Below the pieces are notes generated by a model, which saw only the letters and a list, made by a program, of their open reading frames with translations, did not search any database and was not told the origin of the DNA. DNA of 64,000 bases from Acidovorax sp. A1169 (GTDB lineage: Bacteria > Pseudomonadota > Gammaproteobacteria > Burkholderiales > Burkholderiaceae_C): NCBI RefSeq assembly GCF_030704685.1, contig NZ_JAUZDX010000009.1, forward strand, positions 124,001-188,000, given 5' to 3'. Made by a program: the position numbers and the translations under genes. Positions 17,271 to 26,698 of the stretch are shown here, in pieces; positions within the stretch are counted from its first letter, which is position 1; each line of letters starts with the position of its first letter.

Positions 17271-18254
17271 TCACTCCACGGAAATCTTGTGCTGGCGGAT
17301 CACGGTGGCCCAGCGGGCGCTGTCGGCCTGCACCATGGCAGCGAACTTGGCGGGTGTGCTGGGGGCGGCGGGCTCCACGCCGAGCTTGGCCAGGCCTTCG
17401 GCCACCTCGGTCGACTGAATGGCCTTGGCAAAGGCCTTGTGGATGCGGTCCACCAGTGCGGGCGGTGCGCCGGCCGGCAGGTACACGCCGAACCAGGTCA
17501 CCGAGGAATAGCCGGGCAGGCCGGACTCTGCCATGGTGGGCAGTTCGGGCGCGAGCGCGCTGCGCTTTTCGCTGGTCACCGCCAGGGCGCGCAGGCGACC
17601 GCCCTTGACGTGCGGCATGCCCGTGGGCAGCGAGTCGAACAGCACGTGGGTCTGACCAGCCACAAGGTCGGGGATGGCAAGGGCCGTGCCCTTGTAGGGC
17701 ACGTGCATCATCTCGACGCCGGCCTGGGCGCTGAAGGCCGCAGCGTTCAGGTGCACGATGGTGCCATTGCCACTGGTGGCGTAATTGAGCTTGCCGGGGT
17801 GGGCCTTGCCGTAGGCAATCAGCTCGCCCACCGTCTTCACGGGCAACGAGTTGGTCACCAGCAGCACGCTGGGCGCATCGGCCAGGTGGGCGACGGGCGT
17901 GAAGTCCTTGCGCGGGTCGTAGGCCAGACGCGGCATCAGATGGGGCGAGATGGCGTGCGTGCTGCTCGTGGTGAGCAGCAGGGTGTAACCGTCGGGTTGC
18001 GCCTTGGCGGCTTCGGCCGCGCCGATGGTGCCGCCCGCGCCGGGGCGGTTGTCCACCACCATCTGCTGGCCCAGGTCCTGCGCCACGCGCTGCGCGACCA
18101 CGCGGGCCACGAGGTCGGTGGCACCGCTGGCCGGGAAGGGAACGATCACCCGCACCGGACGGTCGGGCCAGTTCGATTGCGCATGCGCCCCCGCACACAC
18201 GGCCATCAGGCAGGCCAGGCCAAGCACGCTACGGCCCCAGGAAAAAAGACGCAT
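17271..18254 (-). CDS. Bug/TctC-family extracytoplasmic solute-binding protein
   Basis: A 327-residue periplasmic binding protein with a Sec signal (LGLACLMAVCAGAHAQ, cleavage after AHA) starting from the ATG at 18254. The mature start SNWPDRPVRVIVPFPASGATD and the VDNRPGAGGTIGAAEAAK segment are diagnostic of the Bug (Bordetella uptake gene) family. These proteins bind carboxylates or amides and normally serve a TctAB transporter, but no membrane component is encoded here, as is usual for the expanded Bug sets of Burkholderiales. The gene precedes the gamma-glutamyltransferase by eight bases and is divergent from a LysR gene, its likely regulator. Confidence 0.92.
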   Translation of the reverse strand: MRLFSWGRSVLGLACLMAVCAGAHAQSNWPDRPVRVIVPFPASGATDLVARVVAQRVAQDLGQQMVVDNRPGAGGTIGAAEAAKAQPDGYTLLLTTSSTHAISPHLMPRLAYDPRKDFTPVAHLADAPSVLLVTNSLPVKTVGELIAYGKAHPGKLNYATSGNGTIVHLNAAAFSAQAGVEMMHVPYKGTALAIPDLVAGQTHVLFDSLPTGMPHVKGGRLRALAVTSEKRSALAPELPTMAESGLPGYSSVTWFGVYLPAGAPPALVDRIHKAFAKAIQSTEVAEGLAKLGVEPAAPSTPAKFAAMVQADSARWATVIRQHKISVE

Positions 18255-18389
18255 ACGAAGCACTCCAGAAAAAGAACGGGGACAGGAAGAACCGGGCACG
18301 CTCTCCCCCGATATCCACAGGAAGGCGGCGCAACAGGCTTCATCTTAGGAATGTGGCAGTCGCATGACCACCACCAAATCAGCAAATAG

Positions 18390-18408
18390 CTTTGCCGCAC
18401 CGGCAAAG
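18390..18408. promoter_or_regulatory. perfect palindrome, candidate LysR operator
   Basis: CTTTGCCG-CAC-CGGCAAAG lies 16 bases before the LysR start in the divergent region between that gene and the Bug gene. A second short hairpin (AAAGCG-CTT-CGCTTT) overlaps its right side. The position suits autorepression and control of the divergent operon. Inference only. Confidence 0.45.
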
Positions 18409-18424
18409 CGCTTCGCTTTTTGAG

Positions 18425-19369
18425 ATGATCCACGGCAAACCTCCCATCGACCCCTCCATGCGCGCCCAACTCCTGCAAGACACGGCTCTGCGCTACTTCC
18501 TCGAAGTGGCGCAAAGCGGCTCGCTCACCGAAGCCTCGGCGCGGCTGCACGTGGCCGCCTCGGCCCTGAGCCGGCAGATCGCCGGGCTCGAATCGCAGCT
18601 GGGCACGCCGCTGTTCGAGCGGCACCCGCGCGGCATGGTGCTCACCGCGGCCGGCGTGATCCTGGCCACGCACGCGCGCCGCACGGTGCTCGACGCCGAA
18701 CGGGCGCTGGGGGAGATCGGCGCCTTGCAGGGACTGCGCGCCGGTCAGGTGCGCCTGGCCACTTCCGACGCCTTTGCCAACGAGCTGGTGCCGCGCCTGT
18801 GCGTGGAATTCCAGCGCACGCACACCGGCATCCAGTTCGAGGTGCAGTCCCTGCCCACGGCCCAGGTGCCCGGTGCGGTGCGCAGCGGCGCGGCCGACAT
18901 CGGCCTGTGCTTCAGCCGCGCGCCACACAAGGACATCGACGTAGCCTACCGCCAGCGGGCGCCGGTGCTGGCCCTGGTGCCGCCCGGCCACCCTCTGGCC
19001 GGTGCGAAGAGCGTGACGCTGGCGCGCATGGGCCAGTACCCGCTGGCCCTGCCGCCGCCCGAAACCACGGTGCGCCAGATGATCGACATCGTCTGCAGCC
19101 GCCAGGGCCTGCAGCTGGCGCCGGTGCTGGTGAGCAACCACGTCAAGACCATGCTCCACTTCGTGGCCAACGGGGGTGGGCTGTCGGTGTCCAGCGAGAT
19201 CGCGGCGCGCCACATGGTGGCCGCTGGCGACATCGTCGCGCTGCCCATCGGCGACCAGGGCATGGACCTGCGCGACCTGGAGCTGCAGACCCTGTCGGGC
19301 CGCAGCCTGCCCGTGGCGGCGCAGGCCTTTCTGGACCTGCTCAGGGAGCGGCTGCCCGGGCCCTGGTGA
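18425..19369 (+). CDS. LysR-type transcriptional regulator
   Basis: A protein of about 314 residues. The helix-turn-helix is in LRYFLEVAQSGSLTEASARL and HVAASALSRQIAGLE, followed by the linker helix and a periplasmic-binding-like effector domain (LVPRLCVEFQRTHTGIQ onward). The ATG at 18425 is chosen; 18458 (MRAQLLQD) is a credible alternative because the family usually starts about eight residues before the first helix. It is divergent from the Bug/gamma-glutamyltransferase operon, the classical arrangement for a regulator and its target, so the inducer is probably the Bug ligand or its product. Confidence 0.88.
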   Translation: MIHGKPPIDPSMRAQLLQDTALRYFLEVAQSGSLTEASARLHVAASALSRQIAGLESQLGTPLFERHPRGMVLTAAGVILATHARRTVLDAERALGEIGALQGLRAGQVRLATSDAFANELVPRLCVEFQRTHTGIQFEVQSLPTAQVPGAVRSGAADIGLCFSRAPHKDIDVAYRQRAPVLALVPPGHPLAGAKSVTLARMGQYPLALPPPETTVRQMIDIVCSRQGLQLAPVLVSNHVKTMLHFVANGGGLSVSSEIAARHMVAAGDIVALPIGDQGMDLRDLELQTLSGRSLPVAAQAFLDLLRERLPGPW

Positions 19370-19372
19370 TTC

Positions 19373-20083
19373 TCAATCGCGCCCTTCGTGCTGTTGGCGG
19401 AATTCGCGCGCCTTGCCGAAGTGGCCGTTGCCGATGAAGGGCACGGGGGGCCGCAGAGCCGACAGCGGCGAGGGGTGGTTGGAGGTCAGCACCATGTGCC
19501 CCCGGTCGGCCGGGATCCACACGCGCTTGGACTGGGCATGCGCGCCCCAGAGCATGAATACCACCGGGCGCTCGCCTTCGGCCACGTGGCGGATCACGGC
19601 GTCGGTCAGTTCCTCCCAGCCCTTGCCGGAATGGCTCGCGGCCTGGCCCTCTTCCACCGTGAGGCCGGTGTTGAGCAGCAGCACGCCGTTCTTCGCCCAT
19701 TTGACGAGGCTGCCGCCCGGCTCGGGCCATGCGGGAAACGGGGTCTCCAGGTCACGCTGCATCTCCTTGAAGATGTTGCGCAGCGAGGGCGGCAACTGCA
19801 CGCCGGGCGCGACGGAGAACGCCAACCCCTCGGCCTGGCCACGCCCGTGGTACGGGTCCTGGCCGAGGATGACCACGCGCACCTGCTCGGGTGGTGTCAG
19901 CTCCAGCGCGCGCAAAGGCTTGGGCGGGAAGATGGCAGCGCCGGCGGCCAGGCGCTGTTGCAGATAGCCCAGCAGCGCCTGGCCACGCGGGCCGGCGAAG
20001 AAGGCATCGACCAGCGGCTGCCAGCCGGGAGCCACAGGCCAGTCAGCGGGGTCAGCGCTTTGCAGTTGGGTGGCGTCGGTCAT
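19373..20083 (-). CDS. ung: uracil-DNA glycosylase
   Basis: A 236-residue family 1 UDG that removes uracil from DNA to begin base-excision repair. Diagnostic motifs are GQDPYHG, with the water-activating aspartate at residue 76, LLLNTGLTVEEG, VFMLWGAHAQ, and the minor-groove loop HPSPLS. The length is normal. It starts 17 bases after trpC ends, so it is likely the last cistron of the trp transcript; its stop lies three bases from the end of the convergent LysR gene. Confidence 0.96.
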   Translation of the reverse strand: MTDATQLQSADPADWPVAPGWQPLVDAFFAGPRGQALLGYLQQRLAAGAAIFPPKPLRALELTPPEQVRVVILGQDPYHGRGQAEGLAFSVAPGVQLPPSLRNIFKEMQRDLETPFPAWPEPGGSLVKWAKNGVLLLNTGLTVEEGQAASHSGKGWEELTDAVIRHVAEGERPVVFMLWGAHAQSKRVWIPADRGHMVLTSNHPSPLSALRPPVPFIGNGHFGKAREFRQQHEGRD

Positions 20084-20100
20084 GGGTGGCAGGCCGTGGA

Positions 20101-20901
20101 TCAGGCGAACAGGTTCGCCAGCGCCTCGCCGGGTTCAGGCGCGCGCATGAAGGCCTCGCCCACCAGGAAGGCATTCACGCCCGCATCGCGCATGGTCTTC
20201 ACGTCGGCCGGCGTGAGGATGCCGGACTCGGTGACCAGCAGGCGGTCGGCCGGCACGTTCTTCTGCAGGTCCAGCGTGGTCTGCAGCGACACCTCGAAGG
20301 TGCGCAGGTTGCGGTTGTTGATGCCCACGAGCCGGGTCTTGAGCTTGAGCGCACGCTCGAGCTCAGCACCGTCATGCACCTCAACCAGCACCGCCATATC
20401 CAGGCTGCGCGCAATCGCCTCGAAGTCGGCCATCTGGGCATCGTCCAGGCTGGCCGCGATCAGCAAAATGGCATCGGCGCCCATGGCCCGCGATTCGTAG
20501 ATCTGGTAGGCGTCGACCATGAAGTCCTTGCGCAGCACGGGCAGCTGGCAGCTGGCGCGCGCCTGCTTGAGGGCATCCACGCTGCCCTGGAAGAACTGCT
20601 TGTCGGTCAGCACCGAAAGGCAGGCCGCGCTCACCGTGCCATCGCCATCGGCATAGCTCTGCGCGATATCGGCGGGGATGAAGTCGGCGCGCAGCACACC
20701 CTTGCTGGGGCTGGCCTTCTTGACCTCGGCGATCACCGCCGCCTGGCCTTTGGCGATCTTGGCGCGCAGCGCGCCCTCGAAGTCGCGCGTGAGCACACGG
20801 CTCTCGGCATCGGCACGCATCGCGGCCAGGGGCATGCGCTTGGTAGCGGCGGCCACTTCTTCGTGCTTGACGGCCACGATCTTGTTGAGGATGTCACTCA
20901 T
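20101..20901 (-). CDS. trpC: indole-3-glycerol-phosphate synthase
   Basis: A 266-residue TIM-barrel enzyme that closes the ring of carboxyphenylaminodeoxyribulose phosphate to indole glycerol phosphate in tryptophan synthesis. Recognisable strands include [13 protein letters not shown] (phosphate/anthranilate side), [14 protein letters not shown] with the catalytic lysine, [23 protein letters not shown] and LLVTESGI. It is separated from trpD by two small membrane-protein genes, which is unusual for an otherwise overlapping operon. A free-standing form without trpF is normal for this group. Confidence 0.96.
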   Translation of the reverse strand: MSDILNKIVAVKHEEVAAATKRMPLAAMRADAESRVLTRDFEGALRAKIAKGQAAVIAEVKKASPSKGVLRADFIPADIAQSYADGDGTVSAACLSVLTDKQFFQGSVDALKQARASCQLPVLRKDFMVDAYQIYESRAMGADAILLIAASLDDAQMADFEAIARSLDMAVLVEVHDGAELERALKLKTRLVGINNRNLRTFEVSLQTTLDLQKNVPADRLLVTESGILTPADVKTMRDAGVNAFLVGEAFMRAPEPGEALANLFA

Positions 20902-20998
20902 GGGAAAACCTTCACGAAAAATTCAAACTAGCCGCACCAAAGTACACCACGAAACTTCGGCACACAAGAAATCAGCGGTGGCGTGATGCCGCCTCTGG

Positions 20999-21594
20999 CT
21001 ACCGGCCCTGCCTTGGCTCGACACCCTGGAGACCAAGACGACCGTTCAAATGCTCCAGGCACCGGTCAATCAATGCCTGGTCACGCCTGGAGCCACGCTG
21101 CAACGTCAGGCTCGTCAGTGGGATTCTCTGGCCAGCAGGCCCAGGGTCCAGTACCAGGCGGCAGTAAAACATCGTCCCCTTCGCATTGCCAAAGGGCTCC
21201 CAGCTCAGGCCGCACCCCTCATGCAAGACAACTGTGCCTTGCCTCTTCAAGCCCAGAGGCGTAAGTGTGCGGCTTCGAAAATCCAGTATCCAGCCCCGCG
21301 ACTTGTCGTTTTGGAATCGAAGTCGCAGAGCGATGGTTGCGCAAGCAACGCAAGGCAGCCCAACAGACCAGAAATGCTCCAAAGATACTGCGCCCGCCAA
21401 TCCAGGACCATGATCACCGTTGCAACAAAAACAAGCACCGACATGCCACACAATGGGACGAAAACCGTCAGATCCGCGAGACTGGCGCCCCCGAGGCTCA
21501 AGGGAAGCCACACCCTGGATTGCTGCTCGATAGCAGCCACCCAAGCCGACAAAATGCGCAGACGTGCGGGCACAGGTGAAGGCTTGCGCGTCAC
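20999..21594 (-). pseudogene. frameshifted small two-membrane-segment protein, paralogue of the adjacent gene
   Basis: The N-terminal part (GTG at 21594, with AGAGGA six bases upstream) encodes VTRKPSPVPARL and two hydrophobic segments (LTVFVPLCGMSVLVFVATVI and YLWSISGLLGCLALLAQ) and then runs into a poor frame. The C-terminal part continues in another frame with RLRFQNDKSRGWILDFRS up to EHLNGRLGL. The switch lies near 21315-21345. One missing base would restore a product of about 198 residues, matching the 192-residue neighbour, which has the same plan: two membrane segments, a central region and a C-terminal helix containing RC(V/L)(D/E)xL. The product is unknown. Base composition is lower in GC than the flanking trp genes. 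A sequencing error cannot be excluded. Confidence 0.6.
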
Positions 21595-21879
21595 GACGAG
21601 TCCTCTGACCTGGGGCAACGCGCAATGCGGTCGCAAAGAGAGACGCAGGCGCATCTGCCAATACACAGCGCGCCGGAAAGGCACGCCAGGCAGCCAGCGC
21701 GAAAAAGCCCGCCACCATCGAATGCCCCCCGCAGATGCATGCGGCGTGTGCCGGCCCAGCCACCCTCCCGGCGCATTCGCGCGCATGGGCACGATGCCCC
21801 CGGTATCGGCGAGCACCATGGCCCGGCGCGGTGCGCCGGGGGACGGGTGGCAGCATGGCAGCTCGGCACGCAGGACAGG

Positions 21880-22458
21880 TCAGTAGACAGGCATCAAGCG
21901 GCCACCGGACCGCCGGATACCGAGGCGGGCCGCCAGTTCATCCACGCACCGGTCGAGGGTGCCCATCTGCATAGACAGCGTTTCGGTATCGGAGGACTGC
22001 AGTTCCACCGCGAACAGGGTCGCGATCGGACCTGCTGTTCTATGGCGAAACTCGACCTCGCAGGAAAGGGAGCCGTGATCTGGAGGGCCGGGCATGATGC
22101 CGATGGAATGCGCCGGGTCCAGGGGAATGGCCGGGCCTGCTGCCTGTGCAGGCAGCAACGTGCGCAGGGACATGTTCAGCACCCACCGCACCCGGTACGT
22201 GAAGCGCCGCAGCTGCCACCAGCACATGCCCATGGCGGTGCCAACGACCAGCGCAATGACCCACCACGCGGTAGCGATCGAAGGCTGCAGCACGAATAGA
22301 AAGAAGTAGCAGCTGCCCCAGGCGAACAGGACAGGTCCCAGATAGGCCCATACGGCCTTTCGGTGCAGCCGCTCGGGCAGGTACAGACAGGCGTCCTCCC
22401 TCACGGCAGCCGCGAGGTCGTTGACGTCCCGCAACATGCGGTGCCCTTGTGTTGTCAT
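21880..22458 (-). CDS. small membrane protein of unknown function inside the trp cluster
   Basis: A 192-residue protein. Two hydrophobic segments occur at about residues 38-59 and 63-81 (AYLGPVLFAWGSCYFFLFVL and TAWWVIALVVGTAMGMCWW), followed by a cytoplasmic-type C-terminal domain ending in a helix with LDRCVDELAARLGI. The N terminus (MTTQGHRMLRDVNDL) is soluble. The frameshifted gene downstream is a diverged copy. It starts 15 bases after trpD ends, so it is transcribed with the trp genes. I do not recognise the family; placement between trpD and trpC suggests a recent insertion into the operon. Confidence 0.7.
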   Translation of the reverse strand: MTTQGHRMLRDVNDLAAAVREDACLYLPERLHRKAVWAYLGPVLFAWGSCYFFLFVLQPSIATAWWVIALVVGTAMGMCWWQLRRFTYRVRWVLNMSLRTLLPAQAAGPAIPLDPAHSIGIMPGPPDHGSLSCEVEFRHRTAGPIATLFAVELQSSDTETLSMQMGTLDRCVDELAARLGIRRSGGRLMPVY

Positions 22459-22473
22459 GCGCTGCTGCGGCGA

Positions 22474-23505
22474 TCAGACCGCCAGCGCGTGCGTGCGCGC
22501 CACCAGTTGCTCAAGCCGGGCCAGCGCGGCACCCGAGGCAATCGCTGCGCGCGCCTTGGCCAGGCCATCCGCGATGGAACTCGCCACATTGGCCGCATAC
22601 AGCGCGGCGCCGGCGTTCAGGCAGACGATGTCTTGCGCGGCACCGGGATCGCCCTTGAGCACACCGATCAGCATGTCGCGCGACTGCTCGGGGGTTTCCA
22701 CCTTGAGTGTGCGGTTGCTGGACATGGCCAGGCCGAAGTCCTCGGGGTGCACCTCGTACTCGGTGATCTGGCCGTTCTTCAACTCCCCCACCAGGGTGGC
22801 GGCACCCAGGCTGACTTCGTCCATGCCGTCGCGGCCATAGACCACCAGCGCATGCTCGGCGCCCAGGCGCTGCAATGCGCGAACCTGGATACCGACCAAG
22901 TCGGGGTGGAACACGCCCATGAGGATGTTGGGTGCACCGGCCGGGTTGGTCAGCGGGCCGAGGATGTTGAAGATGGTGCGCACGCCCAGCTCACGGCGCA
23001 CGGGCGCCACGTTCTTCATCGCGGGGTGGTGGTTGGGCGCGAACATGAAGCCGATGCCCACCTCGGCGATGCATTGGGCAATCGCCTCGGGCGTGAGGTT
23101 GATGTGGATGCCCAGCGCCTCCATCACGTCGGCACTGCCGCTCTTGCTCGACACGCCGCGCCCGCCATGCTTGCTGACCTTGGCGCCCGCAGCAGCCGCC
23201 ACGAACATCGAGCAGGTGGAGATGTTGAAGGTGTTGGCCCCGTCGCCGCCGGTGCCCACGATGTCCACCAGGTGCATGCTGTCGGGCACGTGGACTTTGG
23301 TGGAGAACTCGCGCATCACCTGCGCGGCGGCCGTGATCTCGCCGATGGTTTCCTTCTTCACGCGCAGGCCGGTGATGATGGCCGCCATCATCACCGGCGA
23401 GAGCTCGCCGCTCATGATCAGGCGCATCAGGTGCAGCATCTCGTCGTGGAAGATTTCGCGGTGCTCGATGGTGCGCTGCAGCGCTTCCTGGGGGGTGATG
23501 GACAT
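22474..23505 (-). CDS. trpD: anthranilate phosphoribosyltransferase
   Basis: A 343-residue enzyme that joins anthranilate to phosphoribosyl pyrophosphate. Family motifs are [18 protein letters not shown] (PRPP and metal binding), [41 protein letters not shown], and [13 protein letters not shown], with GRDGMDEVS later. The ATG at 23505 gives a normal length; the longer open frame is a shadow of the upstream lysE-type gene. It lies 25 bases after that gene. No fusion to trpG, unlike enterobacteria. Confidence 0.96.
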   Translation of the reverse strand: MSITPQEALQRTIEHREIFHDEMLHLMRLIMSGELSPVMMAAIITGLRVKKETIGEITAAAQVMREFSTKVHVPDSMHLVDIVGTGGDGANTFNISTCSMFVAAAAGAKVSKHGGRGVSSKSGSADVMEALGIHINLTPEAIAQCIAEVGIGFMFAPNHHPAMKNVAPVRRELGVRTIFNILGPLTNPAGAPNILMGVFHPDLVGIQVRALQRLGAEHALVVYGRDGMDEVSLGAATLVGELKNGQITEYEVHPEDFGLAMSSNRTLKVETPEQSRDMLIGVLKGDPGAAQDIVCLNAGAALYAANVASSIADGLAKARAAIASGAALARLEQLVARTHALAV

Positions 23506-23530
23506 GGTGTGGTCTCCGTCTCGTAATTTT

Positions 23531-24199
23531 TTAAGCGGCAGGCCGGTCCGAGAAGGCCAGCTTGAGGCCGAAGCCGATGAACATTGCCCCGGCGACGCGG
23601 TCCAGCCAGTGCATGCCGCGCTGCACGGCGCCCACGCGGCGCGCCATCCAGCTGGCGGCCAGCGCCCAGCCCACGTTGACGGGGATGGCGTTGAGGTTGA
23701 ACAGCACCCCGAGCAGCACGAAGGCCAGGGCCTTGCTGTCCGTGCCCGGCGCGATGAACTGGGGCACAAAGGCCAGGAAGAAGATCGCCACCTTGGGGTT
23801 GAGCACATTGGTCCAGAAGCCGCCCATGAAGACGCCGCGCAGCGGCACGGCCGCAGCCGGCGCGGCCTGCGCCGCAGCGATGGCGGCACCGCTGCCACCA
23901 TCACCCGAGGCCTTGGCGAACAGCATGCGCACGCCCATCCACAGCAGGTAGGCCGCGCCCACCCACTTGAGCACGGTGAAGGCCGTGGCCGACGCGGCCA
24001 GCAGCGCGCCCACACCCACGGCGGCGGCAAAGATGTGCACGAAGCAGCCGGCCGTGATACCCAGGCCCGCCACGATGCCCGCGCGCGTGCCAGAACGCAG
24101 CGCGTTGGAGACGATGTAGAGCACATCCGGCCCAGGCGTCAGGTTCAGCAGCCAGCCGGCCGCGATGAACATCAGCAGTTGGTGCGTCTCGATGATCAT
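23531..24199 (-). CDS. LysE/RhtB-family amino-acid exporter
   Basis: A 222-residue inner-membrane protein with about six hydrophobic helices. The N-terminal [20 protein letters not shown], with the conserved LTPGPD, is the signature of the LysE/RhtB superfamily, and [20 protein letters not shown] is the second conserved block. Its ATG overlaps the trpG stop in an ATGA junction, so it is translated with the anthranilate synthase genes. Members export lysine, homoserine, threonine or other amino acids; its position suggests efflux of tryptophan or a pathway intermediate, though LysE-type genes in trp operons of this group may simply be linked. Substrate unproven. Confidence 0.9.
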   Translation of the reverse strand: MIIETHQLLMFIAAGWLLNLTPGPDVLYIVSNALRSGTRAGIVAGLGITAGCFVHIFAAAVGVGALLAASATAFTVLKWVGAAYLLWMGVRMLFAKASGDGGSGAAIAAAQAAPAAAVPLRGVFMGGFWTNVLNPKVAIFFLAFVPQFIAPGTDSKALAFVLLGVLFNLNAIPVNVGWALAASWMARRVGAVQRGMHWLDRVAGAMFIGFGLKLAFSDRPAA

Positions 24200-24780
24200 G
24201 GCCGGGGCTCCAGGAAGTTCTTGAGCATGGCGTGGCCGTGTTCGGTGAGGATGCTCTCGGGATGGAACTGCACGCCCTCGATGTCCAGCGTCTTGTGGCG
24301 CACGCCCATGATCTCGCCATCGTCGGTCCAGGCGGTCACGGCCAGCACCTCGGGGCAACTGGCGCGCTCGATGGACAGCGAGTGGTAGCGGTTCACGGTG
24401 AACTTCTCGGGCAGGCCCGCGAACACGCCCTGCTGCGTGGTGGTGATGACGCTGGTCTTGCCGTGCATCAACTGCTGTGCGCGCACGATGGTGCCGCCGA
24501 AGGCCGCGCCGATGGCCTGGTGGCCCAGGCACACGCCCAGAATGGGCAACTTACCGGCGAAGTGCTGGATCGCAGCCACCGAGATGCCGGCCTCGGCCGG
24601 TGAACACGGACCGGGCGAGATCACCAGCCGGTCGAGCTGGCCGGCGGCCAGGCGGGCGGCAATCTCGTCGACCGTGATCTCGTCGTTGCGGTGCACCTCG
24701 ACCTCGGCACCGAGCTCGCCGAAATACTGCACGATGTTGTAGGTGAAGCTGTCGTAGTTGTCGACCATCAAGAGTTTCAT
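24196..24780 (-). CDS. trpG: anthranilate synthase component II (glutamine amidotransferase)
   Basis: A 194-residue class I glutamine amidotransferase that delivers ammonia to TrpE. The triad is visible: Cys84 in [11 protein letters not shown], and His and Glu in VQFHPESIL near residues 173-177. DNYDSFTYN and [14 protein letters not shown] are the other family signatures. It overlaps both neighbours by four bases (ATGA), upstream with the chorismate mutase and downstream with the exporter. It could also serve 4-amino-4-deoxychorismate synthase, as many TrpG proteins do. Confidence 0.96.
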   Translation of the reverse strand: MKLLMVDNYDSFTYNIVQYFGELGAEVEVHRNDEITVDEIAARLAAGQLDRLVISPGPCSPAEAGISVAAIQHFAGKLPILGVCLGHQAIGAAFGGTIVRAQQLMHGKTSVITTTQQGVFAGLPEKFTVNRYHSLSIERASCPEVLAVTAWTDDGEIMGVRHKTLDIEGVQFHPESILTEHGHAMLKNFLEPRP

Positions 24781-25130
24781 GCTGCGCTCCCTGCGGTCTG
24801 GCCCGCGTCGCTGGCGTGCCCGGCGCGCAGGCGCGCGAACTCGCGGTGTTCGTAGGCAATGGATGCCTCCATGAGGCCCCGGTAGATGGCTTCCATCACT
24901 TCGGCCTGGCCGCCCTGTGCCAGGGCGCGCTCGCGCACCCGGTCCACGATGGCCTGGATGCGCGCCTCGTCGCGCACCTGCGCGTCGCTGTGCTTGATGC
25001 GCGCAGCCTGCGTCATGTAGCCCGTGCGCAGCACCAAGAGCGGCACGAGCACGTCGTCGAGTGCGTCGATTTCACGGCGCACGTCGGCCATGGTGGTGCA
25101 GTGCTGCACCTGGTCGATGGCGCGGCTCAT
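24777..25130 (-). CDS. chorismate mutase (AroQ class)
   Basis: A 117-residue all-helical protein of the AroQ/PchB type. The catalytic elements are the N-terminal helix [19 protein letters not shown] (substrate-binding arginine), [13 protein letters not shown] and [16 protein letters not shown], matching the four active-site helices. Chorismate mutase directs chorismate to prephenate, that is to Phe/Tyr; isochorismate-pyruvate lyase is the alternative for this fold. Its insertion between trpE and trpG, overlapping each by four bases, means that the tryptophan branch and a competing use of chorismate are made from one transcript. The ATG at 25130 is chosen over an upstream in-frame start within trpE. 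Confidence 0.85.
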   Translation of the reverse strand: MSRAIDQVQHCTTMADVRREIDALDDVLVPLLVLRTGYMTQAARIKHSDAQVRDEARIQAIVDRVRERALAQGGQAEVMEAIYRGLMEASIAYEHREFARLRAGHASDAGQTAGSAA

Positions 25131-26626
25131 TCGAGGCCCTCCTCGACGAGCTCCGCAGCGCGCAGCAGGGCGCGGGCCTTGTGCTCGGTTTCCTTCCATT
25201 CGAGCTCGGGCACCGAATCGGCCACCACCCCGGCGGCTGCCTGCACGTAGAGCGTGCCGTTCTTGATGATGCCGGTGCGGATGGCGATGGCCACGTCCAT
25301 GTCGCCGGCATAGCTCAGGTAGCCGCAGGCGCCGCCGTACAGGCCGCGCTTGGTGGGTTCAAGCTGGTCGATGACTTCCATCGCATGAACTTTGGGCGCA
25401 CCCGTGAGCGTGCCCGCCGGGAAGGTGGCCTTGAGCACGTCGATGGCCGTCATGCCGTCGTTGAGCATGCCCTCGACATTGCTCACGATGTGCATCACGT
25501 GGCTGTAGCGCTCCACGGCGAAGGCCTCGGTCACCTTCACGGTGCCGGTCTTGGCGATGCGGCCGATGTCGTTGCGCGCCAGGTCGATCAGCATCACATG
25601 CTCGGCGCGCTCCTTGGGGTCGTTGATGAGTTCGACCTCGGCGGCCTTGTCCTTCTCTGGCGTGGCGCCGCGCGGGCGCGTGCCGGCCAGCGGGCGGATG
25701 GTGATCTTCTGCCCGTCCGGCGTGCTCTCCTGGCGCACCAGAATCTCGGGGCTGGCGCCCACCACGTGGAAGTCGCCGAAGTCATAGAAATACATGTACG
25801 GCGAGGGGTTGAGCGAGCGCAGCGCACGGTACAGCGACAGCGGGCTTTCGGTGTAGCGCTTGTGGATGCGCTGGCCCACCTGCACCTGCATGAAGTCCCC
25901 GGCGGCGATCAGCTCCTTTGCGCGGTCCACCGCGGCCAGGTAGTCGGCCTTGGAAAAATCGCGCTGCGCGGGATGGCTCTCGGTGGGCTTGACCACCGGG
26001 GCGCTGACCGAATACTTGAGCTGCTCTTTCAGTTCGCGCAGGCGCTTCTTGGCCTTGGCATAGGCTTCGGGCGTGGCAGGATCGGCGTAGACGATGAGGT
26101 AGAGCTTGCCCGAGAGGTTGTCGATGACCGCCAGTTCCTCGCACTGCAGCAGCAGGATGTCGGGGCAGCCCAGGGTATCGGGCGGGCAGGTGTTCTCGAG
26201 CTTCTTTTCGATGTAACGCACAGCGTCGTAGCCGAAGTACCCTGCCAGGCCACCGCAAAAACGCGGCAAGCCGGGGCGCAGCGCTACCTTGAAGCGCTTT
26301 TGGTAAGCCGCGATGAAGTCGAGCGGATTGCCTTCGGCAGTCTCCACCACCTGGCCGTCGGTAACGACCTCGGTGCGCGCCGCAGCGCCGAAACCGCTGG
26401 CGCGCAGCAAGGTGCGCGCCGGCAGGCCGATGAAGCTGTAGCGCCCGAAGCGCTCGCCGCCCACCACGGATTCGAGCAGGAAGCTGTGCTTGCCGCCCTC
26501 CTTGGCGCGCGCCAGCTTCAGATAAAGCGAGAGCGGGGTTTCCAGGTCCGCAAAGGCCTCGGCCATGAGCGGAATGCGGTTGTAGCCTTCGCCGGCCAGG
26601 CTTTTGAATTCAAGTTCAGTGATCAC
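25127..26626 (-). CDS. trpE: anthranilate synthase component I
   Basis: A 499-residue chorismate-binding enzyme that makes anthranilate with ammonia from TrpG. The N-terminal region contains the tryptophan-feedback element (LLESVVGGERFGRYSF, the LLES signature), and the C-terminal catalytic domain includes IRPLAGTRPRG, HVMLIDLARNDIGR, FPAGTLTGAPK and the GxGGAC-like GLYGGACGYLSY. The start codon is GTG with GGGAG eight bases upstream. A leader peptide gene with tandem Trp codons precedes it by about 120 bases. The LLES motif indicates that feedback inhibition by Trp is retained. Confidence 0.97.
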   Translation of the reverse strand: MITELEFKSLAGEGYNRIPLMAEAFADLETPLSLYLKLARAKEGGKHSFLLESVVGGERFGRYSFIGLPARTLLRASGFGAAARTEVVTDGQVVETAEGNPLDFIAAYQKRFKVALRPGLPRFCGGLAGYFGYDAVRYIEKKLENTCPPDTLGCPDILLLQCEELAVIDNLSGKLYLIVYADPATPEAYAKAKKRLRELKEQLKYSVSAPVVKPTESHPAQRDFSKADYLAAVDRAKELIAAGDFMQVQVGQRIHKRYTESPLSLYRALRSLNPSPYMYFYDFGDFHVVGASPEILVRQESTPDGQKITIRPLAGTRPRGATPEKDKAAEVELINDPKERAEHVMLIDLARNDIGRIAKTGTVKVTEAFAVERYSHVMHIVSNVEGMLNDGMTAIDVLKATFPAGTLTGAPKVHAMEVIDQLEPTKRGLYGGACGYLSYAGDMDVAIAIRTGIIKNGTLYVQAAAGVVADSVPELEWKETEHKARALLRAAELVEEGLE

Positions 26627-26698
26627 GGGGAGAGCTCCCAGCTATCACAGCGCGTGTCCCCGCCAATGGGCATTGGGGGCGCTGCGGTTCATTCAATC

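Noticed and set aside
21595..21879. An additional gene ahead of the frameshifted membrane-protein gene
   Set aside because: Open frames continue here, but composition is poor and no ribosome-binding site or domain is visible; the GTG at 21594 explains the gene length better.
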